A stretch of DNA of 40,603 nucleotides from Chitinophagaceae bacterium (GTDB lineage: Bacteria > Bacteroidota > Bacteroidia > Chitinophagales > Chitinophagaceae). Made by a program: the position numbers and the translations under genes. Below, piece after piece: positions 7,636 to 17,010 of this stretch; position 1 is the stretch's first letter; each line of letters starts with the position of its first letter. Location: assembly GCA_019638595.1 (NCBI GenBank), contig JAHBTJ010000037.1, forward strand, positions 1-40,603, in the 5' to 3' direction. The notes below the pieces were generated by a model, which worked only from the letters and a program-made list of their open reading frames with translations, was not told where the DNA came from and ran no database searches.

Positions 7636-10260
7636 TCACTTGTTTTCAGTTATCACTATCAAATACCCTTTTCCACCTGGTATATCCAGAGAGCTTAATG
7701 ACTGCAGCGGTTGCTCCTCCTGGAAATTTTTAACAAAAGGAATACTGATGCTGCAATTAGCGGCATTTAAACCAAGTACATCCCAATCGATCACCAGTGT
7801 TGCAGGCTGATCCTCCTTGCTCCAGTTTGCAACTGCTATGACGCTTTCTTTCTTTCCCTTAAACACAGAACCCATGATCATCTTATTGTTGGTCGTAACG
7901 GGACAATTCTTTTCCCAGTAGCCAATAAGTTCCTTTTCGTTGAATGAATACTTATCCCAGAATTTCCACAACTCATCAGGAGTGCTTCCTGCCCAGCCCG
8001 CACGATTGGTAATGCCATATACCATTCCGCGCCAGGGATTGCCACCATCTTCCAGCATTTGTCCTGGCAAGCCGAACGGAATGCCTGATACTTCGACCAG
8101 CCAATGATCCGGCATCCTGTTATAATCCCGTCCTTCGCCTATCCACACCAGGTCAAAATAAGGAAGCAAATCCATGTAGAGATTCAAACAGCTTGCATAT
8201 CCTGCCCAGCCATTAAAATGATTCCAACTGTGGAGATCGATCCTTCCGTTTGGCCGATACTGATCAATGAGTTTCCTTCCCCGCTTCATCGTAAACCGAT
8301 CCAATGCCGCATCATCGATATACATTCCATCAATTTTTAAGTTCTTCAGCATCCAATCCAAACCACCAATGTAAAAATTATTAAGCCTGCTGTTGGGAGT
8401 GGTAATTACAGAGAGATCAATAGCGCCTTTAAATTTTCCTTCCTTTACAGGATTGTACCAGGCAGGTACATATTTCTCTCTCAAATTTTCTATAAGCCAC
8501 TTGTTCGGACCTTTGGGGTGCAACGCTTCTGTACGGCTGGCATTGCCTGGCCCCGGATACAACAGCTCTCCGTTCAAACTATAGAATGCCTGGAACTCGG
8601 GAATATTCCTGGTAAGTTCACGGGTAGTATAATACAACTTCAATCGTATGCTATCAGCATGTGCGCTTTCTACCAACTTTTTAATTTCGGCTATATTTTC
8701 ATCGAGGTAAGGATAATTGATAAAGGGGTATATATCTTCCGCATGATGGATATTGATGATATTGGCTCCTGCGTTTTTGGCCTTTTCAATTTTTGCAAAA
8801 GCATTTGTGCCGCCACCGTGAAAATACCTGTCACCATACTTAAGTTCGTTGCTGATGGTTCTGAAAGGTGTGACCAGCAATTCAAAATCGTAGTGTAATA
8901 CTGTACCCGGCTGCATAACGCGGTTTCCAGAGTATGCATTCACTAATACCGAATTACCGGTTTCAGTTACATTCACACCACCTTTGTTAGCATTACCCCA
9001 GGATGGAGGAAGATGCAAAGGACCAAAAGCATAGTATATATTAACCAACGGTAAGGTATAGTTGTCAGATTTTAATTTGAGGCGAAGTCCTCCGTTGACA
9101 GCGCCCAGCCAAAGCGCATCCTGGTTTTTGGTAGTATCCCATTGCCATTGCCATAAAGATGGACGTAAACCACCCTCATGATTTAAGCCCATCATATACT
9201 CTGCTTTCTCTTTGTTAATGGGTATTTCTAACCGGATATCTTTCACCTTCAACGGCTTCAACGCTTTTAATGCCAGCTTATAATCAACAAAACCATCAAA
9301 TTCCAGCCGTCCTGAACAAACCAGTTCACATTCAGCGGAAGTATTTTTTACTTTCCATGTTACAGCGCCGGGAGATGCTTCAGTAAATTCAATAGTGCCG
9401 GGTTTTAAAGAAACAATTGTTCCATCTTCTTTTTCTACAACAAAATGAAATGTATTGCTAAGTATCGGCGCTGCTGTCTGCGTTATATTTTGATTTGAAG
9501 GAGCAAAGTAACTGTTTATCTCAGCAGGCAGTCCATTTGATGCGATAGCTATTGATCTCCCCAGGATATTTAAAACATTTCCATTACGAACAACAGGTTG
9601 ATATCCCCTGGTAACCGAATCATTAATACCGAGTGTATTGTTCAACCAATACATTCTCGATAAGCGTTTTCCTTCGTTAACTCCATGGTCTTCTACCGTA
9701 TTGCCATCGGCACTAAGCTGTATTTTGATCGTTTGTGATTTATTGTTAGCGGAAACGGTTACAGTTCCATAATAAGTTCCCGGGGTAACACCTGAAAGAT
9801 CAACACCAATCCATAAAGGCTGTACTTTACTATGTTGTACTATTATCTTTTTAGTGAAGGGCTTGCCGAGATAATTGATGCCTCCGCTATTAAAACAGGA
9901 AACCTGCTTTGACGCAATTATTTTACCATCAGTAGCTTTCAGATCAGAAAACCGAAGCTTAACATCATTTAAATCATTTTTGATTGCCCACAATCCTACC
10001 TGGTAAACAAAATATTCACCCGGTTGCGCTTGTAATATAAAGTTGCTTTTTACATAGTCTTTCTGCAACCAGGCTTCCTGCAAAGAGTCATTCCATTTAA
10101 GAGGCTCTTCTCTTATTTGTGGAAAAATATAAAATGATTGTTTTGCTATAGCAGGAAAACGGTCTGCCGCTGTAGCCGTTGAAATATAGTTGCCGACATT
10201 TTCCTGTCCGTAAGTATTTACTACAAACAAAATCAATATTCCTAAAATAATATTTTTCAT
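7636..10260 (-). CDS. DUF6067 / GH123-like secreted glycosidase
   Basis: The protein has 874 residues from the ATG at 10260; a GTG three codons upstream is possible but unneeded. A signal peptide ends near residue 19. A long N-terminal beta region (about 25-460) is followed by a barrel-like domain (about 470-800) of the DUF6067 type, which is related to GH123 beta-N-acetylgalactosaminidases. The IDGMYIDDAALDRF segment near residue 644 (Asp649/Asp650) is the likely active-site strand, followed by RIDLHSWNHFNG. A beta-rich tail (about 800-874) closes the protein. The place in the locus, after SusD and before a fucosidase, fits removal of HexNAc or a related sugar from a fucosylated glycan; the exact sugar is inference. 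Confidence 0.8.
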   Translation of the reverse strand: MKNIILGILILFVVNTYGQENVGNYISTATAADRFPAIAKQSFYIFPQIREEPLKWNDSLQEAWLQKDYVKSNFILQAQPGEYFVYQVGLWAIKNDLNDVKLRFSDLKATDGKIIASKQVSCFNSGGINYLGKPFTKKIIVQHSKVQPLWIGVDLSGVTPGTYYGTVTVSANNKSQTIKIQLSADGNTVEDHGVNEGKRLSRMYWLNNTLGINDSVTRGYQPVVRNGNVLNILGRSIAIASNGLPAEINSYFAPSNQNITQTAAPILSNTFHFVVEKEDGTIVSLKPGTIEFTEASPGAVTWKVKNTSAECELVCSGRLEFDGFVDYKLALKALKPLKVKDIRLEIPINKEKAEYMMGLNHEGGLRPSLWQWQWDTTKNQDALWLGAVNGGLRLKLKSDNYTLPLVNIYYAFGPLHLPPSWGNANKGGVNVTETGNSVLVNAYSGNRVMQPGTVLHYDFELLVTPFRTISNELKYGDRYFHGGGTNAFAKIEKAKNAGANIINIHHAEDIYPFINYPYLDENIAEIKKLVESAHADSIRLKLYYTTRELTRNIPEFQAFYSLNGELLYPGPGNASRTEALHPKGPNKWLIENLREKYVPAWYNPVKEGKFKGAIDLSVITTPNSRLNNFYIGGLDWMLKNLKIDGMYIDDAALDRFTMKRGRKLIDQYRPNGRIDLHSWNHFNGWAGYASCLNLYMDLLPYFDLVWIGEGRDYNRMPDHWLVEVSGIPFGLPGQMLEDGGNPWRGMVYGITNRAGWAGSTPDELWKFWDKYSFNEKELIGYWEKNCPVTTNNKMIMGSVFKGKKESVIAVANWSKEDQPATLVIDWDVLGLNAANCSISIPFVKNFQEEQPLQSLSSLDIPGGKGYLIVITENK

Positions 10261-10393
10261 TTTTAACACTTCTAAAAATTTAAATTACAACTTATGCTAC
10301 AGCCACCCAGGTAAAACCATTAGCCAGGAAATTCTGCCGTATAATATAATGGAAATACAAGAATCGATTTATGTATTTTATTGTTTTGGCAGG

Positions 10394-11473
10394 TCATTTA
10401 TTTTCTTTTAAGCGACGTGAAATACCTTTCAGGCATTCAAGGTGAGATTTCTCTATCGTGCCATCCCTATACAGGCATATATCAACACTTACCACCCCTC
10501 CTGCCGCGTTACACTTACGGATATAGTCGGCCATAAAATCCGGCTTGAACCTTAAACCCGGTGCGCACCACTCATCACCCAGGTAAGAAAGGATATGCCA
10601 CTGCACACCATCGCGCCAGCGTGATAATGGTATTTCGCCAAACTTGTGCTGCTCTCCGGTAGTATAATCATCTTCCGATGCAGATGAATTAGAACTTGTC
10701 ATTTTAGGATTGTTCAGTGCAATGATCCTTTTTGCATTGCCAGTACGCAATCCCTTAGCAAGAATTGACCATTTTTTTTCGTTGTACCCAAAATAGTCAT
10801 AACAGCCGTCTACCCACCACCCTAACACTTTGTCTTTGTAGCGTTCGCCATATTCTGCTACAACATCCGCCCATTTTTGTACATATGCTTCCGATACTTT
10901 TTCAGTATAATCCATAGCCTTAGCTGCTTTTTCGTCCTGACGCGGGCCATCACCGGTCCAGTATAACATCAACTTAATACCGCGTTTGTTTAGCGATGCA
11001 TACAAATCTTCTACCAGGTCGCGTGTAGAGCAGGCTTCTCCCGGTTTATATCCAGTCAACCGGTCATAAGTTTTATTAGGCGCTATCATATACCGTGTGC
11101 GTTGCATCATGGTAAATATTACGTAAGATGCGCCTGTTGATTTTATTTGTTCAGCAAACTTTTCCGTATCAAATTCATCTACACATTTATTCCAATCCGG
11201 ACCACCATCCATATTATTAATACGATCCCCAACGCATTGCACATCGTACAGGAAGTGTGCAAAAACGCCCCAGCCTGCGGCTTTAAACCAATCTGTATTC
11301 CCTGCTCTTTCGGCAGGAATACGGCTTTTGGTTTCAGGAATACTATCACCAACCCAACATTTTGAACTTGCTGAGAGATTGCTTATTATTACAACATCAC
11401 TATTTCGCTCCTTAACGGGAAGAACAAAAGGGAAAAACAAAAAAAGAAACAACCCACTTAAACTGAAATTCAT
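10394..11473 (-). CDS. Divergent GH29-like (alpha-L-fucosidase superfamily) secreted protein
   Basis: The 359-residue protein has a hydrophobic signal at 1-20 and then a single barrel-like domain. AAGWGVFAHFLYD (about 65-77), FDTEKFAEQIKSTGASYVIFT (about 101-121) and GWWVDGCYD (218-226) follow the GH29 order, with Asp222 at the nucleophile position. The usual KHHDGF or KHCxGF motif is replaced by MMQRTRYMI (122-130), so a substrate-binding His motif is missing. There is no C-terminal beta domain. It could act on a sugar other than fucose or be inactive. It is the first gene after the susD terminator in locus 1 and may depend on read-through. I am sure of the superfamily likeness, not of the activity. 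Confidence 0.78.
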   Translation of the reverse strand: MNFSLSGLFLFLFFPFVLPVKERNSDVVIISNLSASSKCWVGDSIPETKSRIPAERAGNTDWFKAAGWGVFAHFLYDVQCVGDRINNMDGGPDWNKCVDEFDTEKFAEQIKSTGASYVIFTMMQRTRYMIAPNKTYDRLTGYKPGEACSTRDLVEDLYASLNKRGIKLMLYWTGDGPRQDEKAAKAMDYTEKVSEAYVQKWADVVAEYGERYKDKVLGWWVDGCYDYFGYNEKKWSILAKGLRTGNAKRIIALNNPKMTSSNSSASEDDYTTGEQHKFGEIPLSRWRDGVQWHILSYLGDEWCAPGLRFKPDFMADYIRKCNAAGGVVSVDICLYRDGTIEKSHLECLKGISRRLKENK

Positions 11474-11556
11474 ACTATCCTCAATTTAGATTTAGTATCT
11501 TTTTCTTACCTGCCGGTAAGTTACATTTCAAATTAAGCAACAAACAGGTATTCAGT

Positions 11557-11599
11557 AAAAAAAAGGGACATCTACCGATAGCTTAAATGTCCCCTTTTT
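11557..11599 (-). terminator. Terminator after susD of locus 1
   Basis: GGGACAT (11565-11571) pairs with ATGTCCC (11587-11593), extended after one bulged C by A/T pairs, with a run of eight T on the minus strand. It lies 35 bases past the susD stop. As the minus-strand tail is eight U residues, this is the best intrinsic terminator in locus 1; being nearly symmetrical it may work both ways. Confidence 0.8.
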
Positions 11600-11633
11600 A
11601 CGGCAATAAATGCAGGTTAAAATGGTATTGAGG

Positions 11634-13376
11634 TTATTCCAGCGGATTAAAGCTTCCCCCCCAGGTGTTGTTCTGCTCAATTTTGCTGTTGCGGTCCAAT
11701 ACTGATTTAGGTATGCCGAAGAAAGAATATTTATCTTCCTCCTGCACAACAATCTGCCGGTAATCCTGGTTTTCTGTTACAGTAAATTGATTTGCAATCG
11801 TATTAATATCAGTCAGTCCGGTAGGGCGGTTTGCCGCCGTACCATTCCATTCAAACCTTAATCCATGAAAATATTTATCTTTAAAAGCATTGAAGGTTGC
11901 GGCATAAATGCGCCATCTGCGCAGATCCCAAAAACGCTGACCTTCGAAGGCAAATTCCACCAATCGTTCGTCCATGATTGCTTTTCTTACATCGGGAACC
12001 GATGCTGCGGTGATACCATATTTGCCGTTGCCGCCTGGTTCAATGCCTGCCCTGTCGCGAATCCGGTATAACACATCAAGCGCCTCCGGAGTATTGCCGA
12101 TTTCATTGGCAGCTTCGGCCATATTCATTAGTACTTCTGCATAACGGATCTCAATCCAGTCTACCTGTCCGTCTTCCACAGTTGTTCTTGTAATAGTCCT
12201 GTCGAGCATCTTTGCAGGGTAAAAGCCCGAATGAGAATACAGGTTTTCACTGTTATCGGCACGCGCCTCTTTACCATTAATACCGGTGGAGGGATCTCCA
12301 TCTGCATCGTAAAAATAGGTCCACATGTTTTCCTTACCGAACATTTCGGCAAGGAAAGGCACAGCACCATTGTAGGCAATTGAAGCATAGAAACGTTCGT
12401 CCCGGTTTTGAAATAATGTCCTGTAATCCATAGTAGATGGATCGTATTTCGATCCATCCTTCATAGGATAAGCATTTACCAATTCGAGAGAGGGAATATT
12501 TGCACCTACGCAACCACGGGCATATAACAGCGGGCGCATACATGCCTGGGAGTAACCATTGGCAAACCCGGGATACTGAAAGCGTTTAACCATGATCACT
12601 TCTTTATTCATCTCATCTGTCCATAACTCTTTATAGTTTTCATATAATCCTTTACCATGCGCATCCAAATACTCTACCGCCTCCTTATTCGCCTCATAAG
12701 CGGCATTCCAACGGGCTACCTCATTGCTGCGATTGAACTGGGGACTGGCCCAGTACAATAATACCCTTCCTTTAAAAGACATCGCTACCGCCTTGTCAAT
12801 TCTGCCCTCATTACTAAGCGGCTCCAGCAATGGAATCGCATCATTAATATCTTTTAGTATTTGAGTAATGCAGTCCGACGTTTTACTCCTTGGAACAAAA
12901 ATGGATTCGCTATCGTCGGGTGAAGCGGGGCTTAAAATCAATTCTACCCCACCATAAGCTTTTACCATCCGGAAATAGGCCCAGGCTCTCCAAAAGAGGG
13001 CCTGTCCTTTCAGCGACTTCTTAATATTCTCTTCAAAGAGCGCCTGATCAATCTGAGCAAGAAAGATGTTGATCTTCCGGATATTTTCGTATGGAAAATC
13101 ATTGTAGGTATCTGATGTCATTGTACCATTCAGGTATGAACTTAACGATTCTGCATATTCACCGTTTACTACCATAGTCTCATCAGTTATCCTTCCAACT
13201 GCAAAATTGCCGGGCATAAACAAAGCATACAGATCGTTTACATAAGCCTCTGCCACTTTGGGGTTGGTCCATACATCTTCACCGTTCAGCGATTCGAGGT
13301 TGGATTTATCAAGTGGATTACAACCAGCAAGCATCACAACCAGTAATCCTTTTATAATTATTTTATACATTTTCAT
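11634..13376 (-). CDS. SusD/RagB-family nutrient-binding lipoprotein (locus 1)
   Basis: The product is 580 residues from the ATG at 13376 (MKMYKIII); an in-frame TTG nine bases upstream is less likely. The lipobox VMLAGC gives a lipid-anchored outer-membrane protein. The N-terminal part has the SusD-like start (LESLNGEDVWTNPKVAEAYV), TPR-type helices with RAWAYFRMVKAYGGVEL near residue 130, and a C-terminal RagB/SusD domain with RYAEVLMNMAEAANEIG, MDERLVEFAFEGQRFWDLRRW. SusD proteins cap the SusC pore and bind the glycan. The gene follows susC by 33 bases, as expected for a co-transcribed pair. Confidence 0.96.
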   Translation of the reverse strand: MKMYKIIIKGLLVVMLAGCNPLDKSNLESLNGEDVWTNPKVAEAYVNDLYALFMPGNFAVGRITDETMVVNGEYAESLSSYLNGTMTSDTYNDFPYENIRKINIFLAQIDQALFEENIKKSLKGQALFWRAWAYFRMVKAYGGVELILSPASPDDSESIFVPRSKTSDCITQILKDINDAIPLLEPLSNEGRIDKAVAMSFKGRVLLYWASPQFNRSNEVARWNAAYEANKEAVEYLDAHGKGLYENYKELWTDEMNKEVIMVKRFQYPGFANGYSQACMRPLLYARGCVGANIPSLELVNAYPMKDGSKYDPSTMDYRTLFQNRDERFYASIAYNGAVPFLAEMFGKENMWTYFYDADGDPSTGINGKEARADNSENLYSHSGFYPAKMLDRTITRTTVEDGQVDWIEIRYAEVLMNMAEAANEIGNTPEALDVLYRIRDRAGIEPGGNGKYGITAASVPDVRKAIMDERLVEFAFEGQRFWDLRRWRIYAATFNAFKDKYFHGLRFEWNGTAANRPTGLTDINTIANQFTVTENQDYRQIVVQEEDKYSFFGIPKSVLDRNSKIEQNNTWGGSFNPLE

Positions 13377-13409
13377 GTTATTCAATTTTTAAAAACATAA
13401 ATAGCAGCA

Positions 13410-16400
13410 TCAAAGGGAAACATTTGCTCCAAATGTGAATGTTTTCATTGTTGGGTATGAGTTCATTCCGGCCACAGCAGGATCGTGATATTTGTATTTG
13501 GAGAACGTAACCAGGTTAGTGCCCGATGCAAAGAAATTCAATCCTGAAAGCATCAGTCTCTGACAAATATTTTTTGGCAGGGCGTAGCTAATATTTACAT
13601 ATTGTAAACGAAGGAAGCTGCCGTCCTTAAGCCAGAACGTAGAAGGCAAATGGTCTACCGTATAATCCCAGGTTACCGGCTGAGGATATTTGGCATCCAC
13701 ATTATCTGGCGACCATGAATCGAGCCAGAAGGATGGAGGCCTTGCACCATCAAAAAATCTGCGACCATATCCGTCGTCGTAAAGCTTGGAAATACCTGTT
13801 ATCCCCTGGAAGAAAAGTTCAACACCAATGCCCTTCCATCTGGCATTTAAATTCAATCCAAAGGTGTACGGATTCATTGAATGTTTCCCTTTTAATACCT
13901 GTCTGTCATAATCATCAATTTTCCCGTCTGGAGTTCCATCCTGACCATTTACGTCTTCAAAATTCAGTGCTCCTAACATCGGGGCACGTCCATAAATGGT
14001 ATATCCTGCAGGTAAATCATCAATGTCTTTTTGCGTACGGAGAATGTCGGTGGCAACCAGCATTTTTACATAGTCTGTAGGACGCCCATTCGGATTATCC
14101 ACATCTTGTGCATTCTGTGCAACGTCGCGCAATTTAACCTTGTTGGCAGCGTACGAAAAATTACCGCGTATTCCGTATTCAAATTGACCTTCAATACCAT
14201 TGTAGCCGAGCTCAATTTCATACCCTTTTGCATCTACAATACCATAGTTTTCAGGTGGCATGCTTCCGCCAAAAGAAACGGGGAAAGAAGCAATCCTTGA
14301 ATCAAGGATATCGTAATTGTGCCTTTTAAAATATTCGGCAGAAAAATTAAATCCGTTAAAAAGACGTGCATCCAGCCCTAAATTAATCTCCCTGGTTTTT
14401 TCCCATGTGAGCTTAGAATTTACTATTCCATTGTAAGCAACACGTGGCATGGGCGTGGTTCCAAAAACATAGTTACCTGTTACCCCATATGATTCGCTCC
14501 ACTTCCATCCGCCTACGGCATCGTTACCGGCAATACCCCATGAGCCGCGCAGCTTCAGGAAGTCAATATTTTTTGCACGGAAGAAATTTTCTTTTGATAA
14601 CACCCATCCTGCCGATACTGATGGAAATGTTCCCCAACGATAGTCCGGAGCAAACAGCATTGAGCCATCACGCCGTGCAGTAGCATTGATGAAATATTTT
14701 TCATCGTAACTATATACTACTCTGCCAATAAACGAAGCACGACCAAATTCACGTTCTGTTCCATTTACGTATCCATCATTTCTTGCCGCCGAAGTTGCCC
14801 AGTACTGGTCGTTCTGCACAAGCGGAAAGTTTTCTCGTACACCATAGAAGTAGTCATATTTTCCTTCGCTTTGCTCATATACGAGTATTGCATCCACATC
14901 GTGTTTGCCGAATTTCTTTACATAATTAGCTGAAAAGTTCAATTGGTAGTTGTTAGTGGCTTCCTGTATTTTGGCGAGCCTTTCTTTATTGGGATAAGCC
15001 GATTTGATACTGCCCACAATTTCATCTGTATAAATGGCTCCGTTGGTACCCTTTCTTACAACATCATATAGTGTAGTCTTCAACTCATGTAGTTTCATGG
15101 TAGTAGCTACATAGTTGGGACTGTATTTACCTGAAACGGACAACCCGTCAACAAATGGGATTTTATAGTTAAGACCAAGCAGCATTGCTACGTTTCTTTC
15201 AACCCGTGTATTGGTTCCGCCTTCTTCAACAAAGGCCAGAGGGTTACCAATCCAGCCGGGGTTAATAAATTTACCGTCGGAGGTTTTAGGCGGAACGTTG
15301 GGCAGGTAATACAGCAAACGTCCCCACAGGGCTCCAAATGCGGGATTTACATCAAATCCAACCAGGTCTTCCTGCATGGCAAACCTCGTTTTAGTACCCT
15401 GGTTATAAGATACATTAAAAACACCCGAAAGGTTTTTGGTAAAGTTTACATCGAGGTTAGAACGGAAATTATATTTTTTAAAATCTGCATTCTTGATAAA
15501 TGCGGATTGATCGAAATAAGTGCCGCCAAGAAAATATTTTACCTTTTCTGAACCGCCGCTTGCTGAAACGGTGTGGCGTTGCAATACGGGGTCTTTGTAC
15601 GCCAATGTGTACCAGGCTTTAGCCGGATCATTCTGGTTAAAGAACGCTACTTCCTCTTCATCGTACATAGGCGCAATACCGCGGTTGGTACGCGCGTAAT
15701 TATTGAGGCGTACCATATCGCCGGCACCTACATAATCAGGAATTTGTGATGGTTTGTCGAAGCTGTAAGAATAGCTATAGTTAAGCTGGACCTTTCCGGC
15801 TGAGCCCCTTTTGGTAGTAATCAAAATTACACCGTTAGCTGCCCGTGCACCATATACAGCGCCCGAAGCGGCATCTTTCAACACCGTAACATTTTCCACT
15901 TCTGTATAGTCCATTGCATCGAACTGACGTTTTTCGGATATTACTCCATCAATAACATACAGCGGATCATTACCGGTACTTTTCCAGGTGTTTACAGATC
16001 GCACCCGGATGGCAGGGGCATAGCCAGGAGCACCGGAATTCTGATTCACATAAACACCGCTTAACCTACCGGCTAAAGCGCTCGAAAGATTAGGTACAGG
16101 AATGTTTTTTACTTCTTCGGATTTCATGCTGGTGATGGCGCCTGTTACCGACGCCTTCTTTTGCGTACCATAACCCACAACCACCACTTCATTCAATCCC
16201 GCATTGGCCGCTTTAAGGGAAATCTGTAGCGACGTTACATTACCTATTACTACTTCATGAGTCTCAAATCCCACAAATGAAAACTCCAGCCGGTCGCCGG
16301 TATTGGCGTCGATCGTAAATACGCCATCGTCGTTGGCAACCGTCGTTTTATTGGTTCCTTTTATCCTTACGCTTGCGCCCGGGAGCACATTCCCCTGCTC

Positions 16401-16892
16401 ATCCGTTATTTTCCCCCTGATGGTTACCGGCGGGATTTCTACGGGAGCGGTTTCAGGCATTACCACCAAGCGTTCTGCTTTTTTTCGGAGAACCACCGTT
16501 TTATTTACAATGGCGAAGCCGAATGGCTGATTGGCAAAACAGATTTCGATCGCCTTTTCCACGGGAACGGCATTCAGCTCTACCGAAATATTATGGGCAT
16601 TCTTGATAAGCCTCTTGTTGAAGAAAAACTGGTAGCCGCTTTGCCGCGTGATTTCCCTGAAAACGGACTCACAGGGCATGTCTTTCGCCTTGAGCGTGAT
16701 CTGCTGGGCATAGCCTCCGGCACTTACCTCAAGACAGGCAGCCAATACAAGAATAACTGTGAGCCTCATAATCAACAGCATTTTTTTTACCTGCTGAAAC
16801 TGCCGTGCAGGAAGAAACGGCAGGTGTTGGGTTTTGGTCTTTGTACTGTCTCGAACAAAAGAATGACAGTCCAAGTGCGCAGTAAATTGCAT
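13410..16892 (-). CDS. SusC/RagA TonB-dependent transporter with STN domain (locus 1)
   Basis: This is an outer-membrane importer of 1160 residues from the ATG at 16892; the frame stays open further upstream, and an internal ATG at 16781 starts right before the signal peptide (MLLIMRLTVILVLAAC). After the signal come an STN domain (QITLKAKDMPCESVFREITR) that in such systems contacts the FecR anti-sigma factor, a carboxypeptidase-regulatory-like beta domain (GKITDEQGNVLPGASVRIKG), the NEVVVVGYGTQ junction, the plug, and a long beta barrel ending in TFGANVSL. Ligand binding is expected to signal through FecR to the ECF sigma factor to raise transcription of the locus. The start remains the main uncertainty, because a hairpin (16800-16823) lies between the two ATGs. 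Confidence 0.95.
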   Translation of the reverse strand: MQFTAHLDCHSFVRDSTKTKTQHLPFLPARQFQQVKKMLLIMRLTVILVLAACLEVSAGGYAQQITLKAKDMPCESVFREITRQSGYQFFFNKRLIKNAHNISVELNAVPVEKAIEICFANQPFGFAIVNKTVVLRKKAERLVVMPETAPVEIPPVTIRGKITDEQGNVLPGASVRIKGTNKTTVANDDGVFTIDANTGDRLEFSFVGFETHEVVIGNVTSLQISLKAANAGLNEVVVVGYGTQKKASVTGAITSMKSEEVKNIPVPNLSSALAGRLSGVYVNQNSGAPGYAPAIRVRSVNTWKSTGNDPLYVIDGVISEKRQFDAMDYTEVENVTVLKDAASGAVYGARAANGVILITTKRGSAGKVQLNYSYSYSFDKPSQIPDYVGAGDMVRLNNYARTNRGIAPMYDEEEVAFFNQNDPAKAWYTLAYKDPVLQRHTVSASGGSEKVKYFLGGTYFDQSAFIKNADFKKYNFRSNLDVNFTKNLSGVFNVSYNQGTKTRFAMQEDLVGFDVNPAFGALWGRLLYYLPNVPPKTSDGKFINPGWIGNPLAFVEEGGTNTRVERNVAMLLGLNYKIPFVDGLSVSGKYSPNYVATTMKLHELKTTLYDVVRKGTNGAIYTDEIVGSIKSAYPNKERLAKIQEATNNYQLNFSANYVKKFGKHDVDAILVYEQSEGKYDYFYGVRENFPLVQNDQYWATSAARNDGYVNGTEREFGRASFIGRVVYSYDEKYFINATARRDGSMLFAPDYRWGTFPSVSAGWVLSKENFFRAKNIDFLKLRGSWGIAGNDAVGGWKWSESYGVTGNYVFGTTPMPRVAYNGIVNSKLTWEKTREINLGLDARLFNGFNFSAEYFKRHNYDILDSRIASFPVSFGGSMPPENYGIVDAKGYEIELGYNGIEGQFEYGIRGNFSYAANKVKLRDVAQNAQDVDNPNGRPTDYVKMLVATDILRTQKDIDDLPAGYTIYGRAPMLGALNFEDVNGQDGTPDGKIDDYDRQVLKGKHSMNPYTFGLNLNARWKGIGVELFFQGITGISKLYDDGYGRRFFDGARPPSFWLDSWSPDNVDAKYPQPVTWDYTVDHLPSTFWLKDGSFLRLQYVNISYALPKNICQRLMLSGLNFFASGTNLVTFSKYKYHDPAVAGMNSYPTMKTFTFGANVSL
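16800..16823 (-). promoter_or_regulatory. Hairpin in the 5' part of susC (locus 1)
   Basis: CTGCCGT (16800-16806) and ACGGCAG (16817-16823) form a perfect 7-bp stem with a 10-base loop, 19 bases before the internal ATG at 16781 that opens the signal peptide. The susC of locus 2 has a hairpin in the same place (28808-28828). It may affect translation or indicate that the internal ATG is the true start. Confidence 0.45.
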
Positions 16893-16960
16893 AACTTTGG
16901 TTTGTTGGGTGATTAAATAACAGTCTTCGCCGATTGTATATACATTGACCCACATTACCG

Positions 16961-16986
16961 GCCAGCAGTGTTCCACCACTACTGGC
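16961..16986 (-). promoter_or_regulatory. fecR-susC intergenic hairpin (locus 1)
   Basis: Bases 16961-16970 and 16977-16986 form a 10-bp stem with one mismatch and a 6-base loop, 69 bases before the susC ATG. Two bases past it on the minus strand lies GTAATG (16953-16958). Locus 2 has a perfect 9-bp hairpin followed directly by GTAATG at nearly the same distance. A further palindrome TGTATATACA lies at 16935-16944. The T run lies on the plus-strand side, so it is not a good terminator for the locus transcript. Confidence 0.5.
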
Positions 16987-17010
16987 TTTTTTTGTGAGCC
17001 AAATTAAAAA

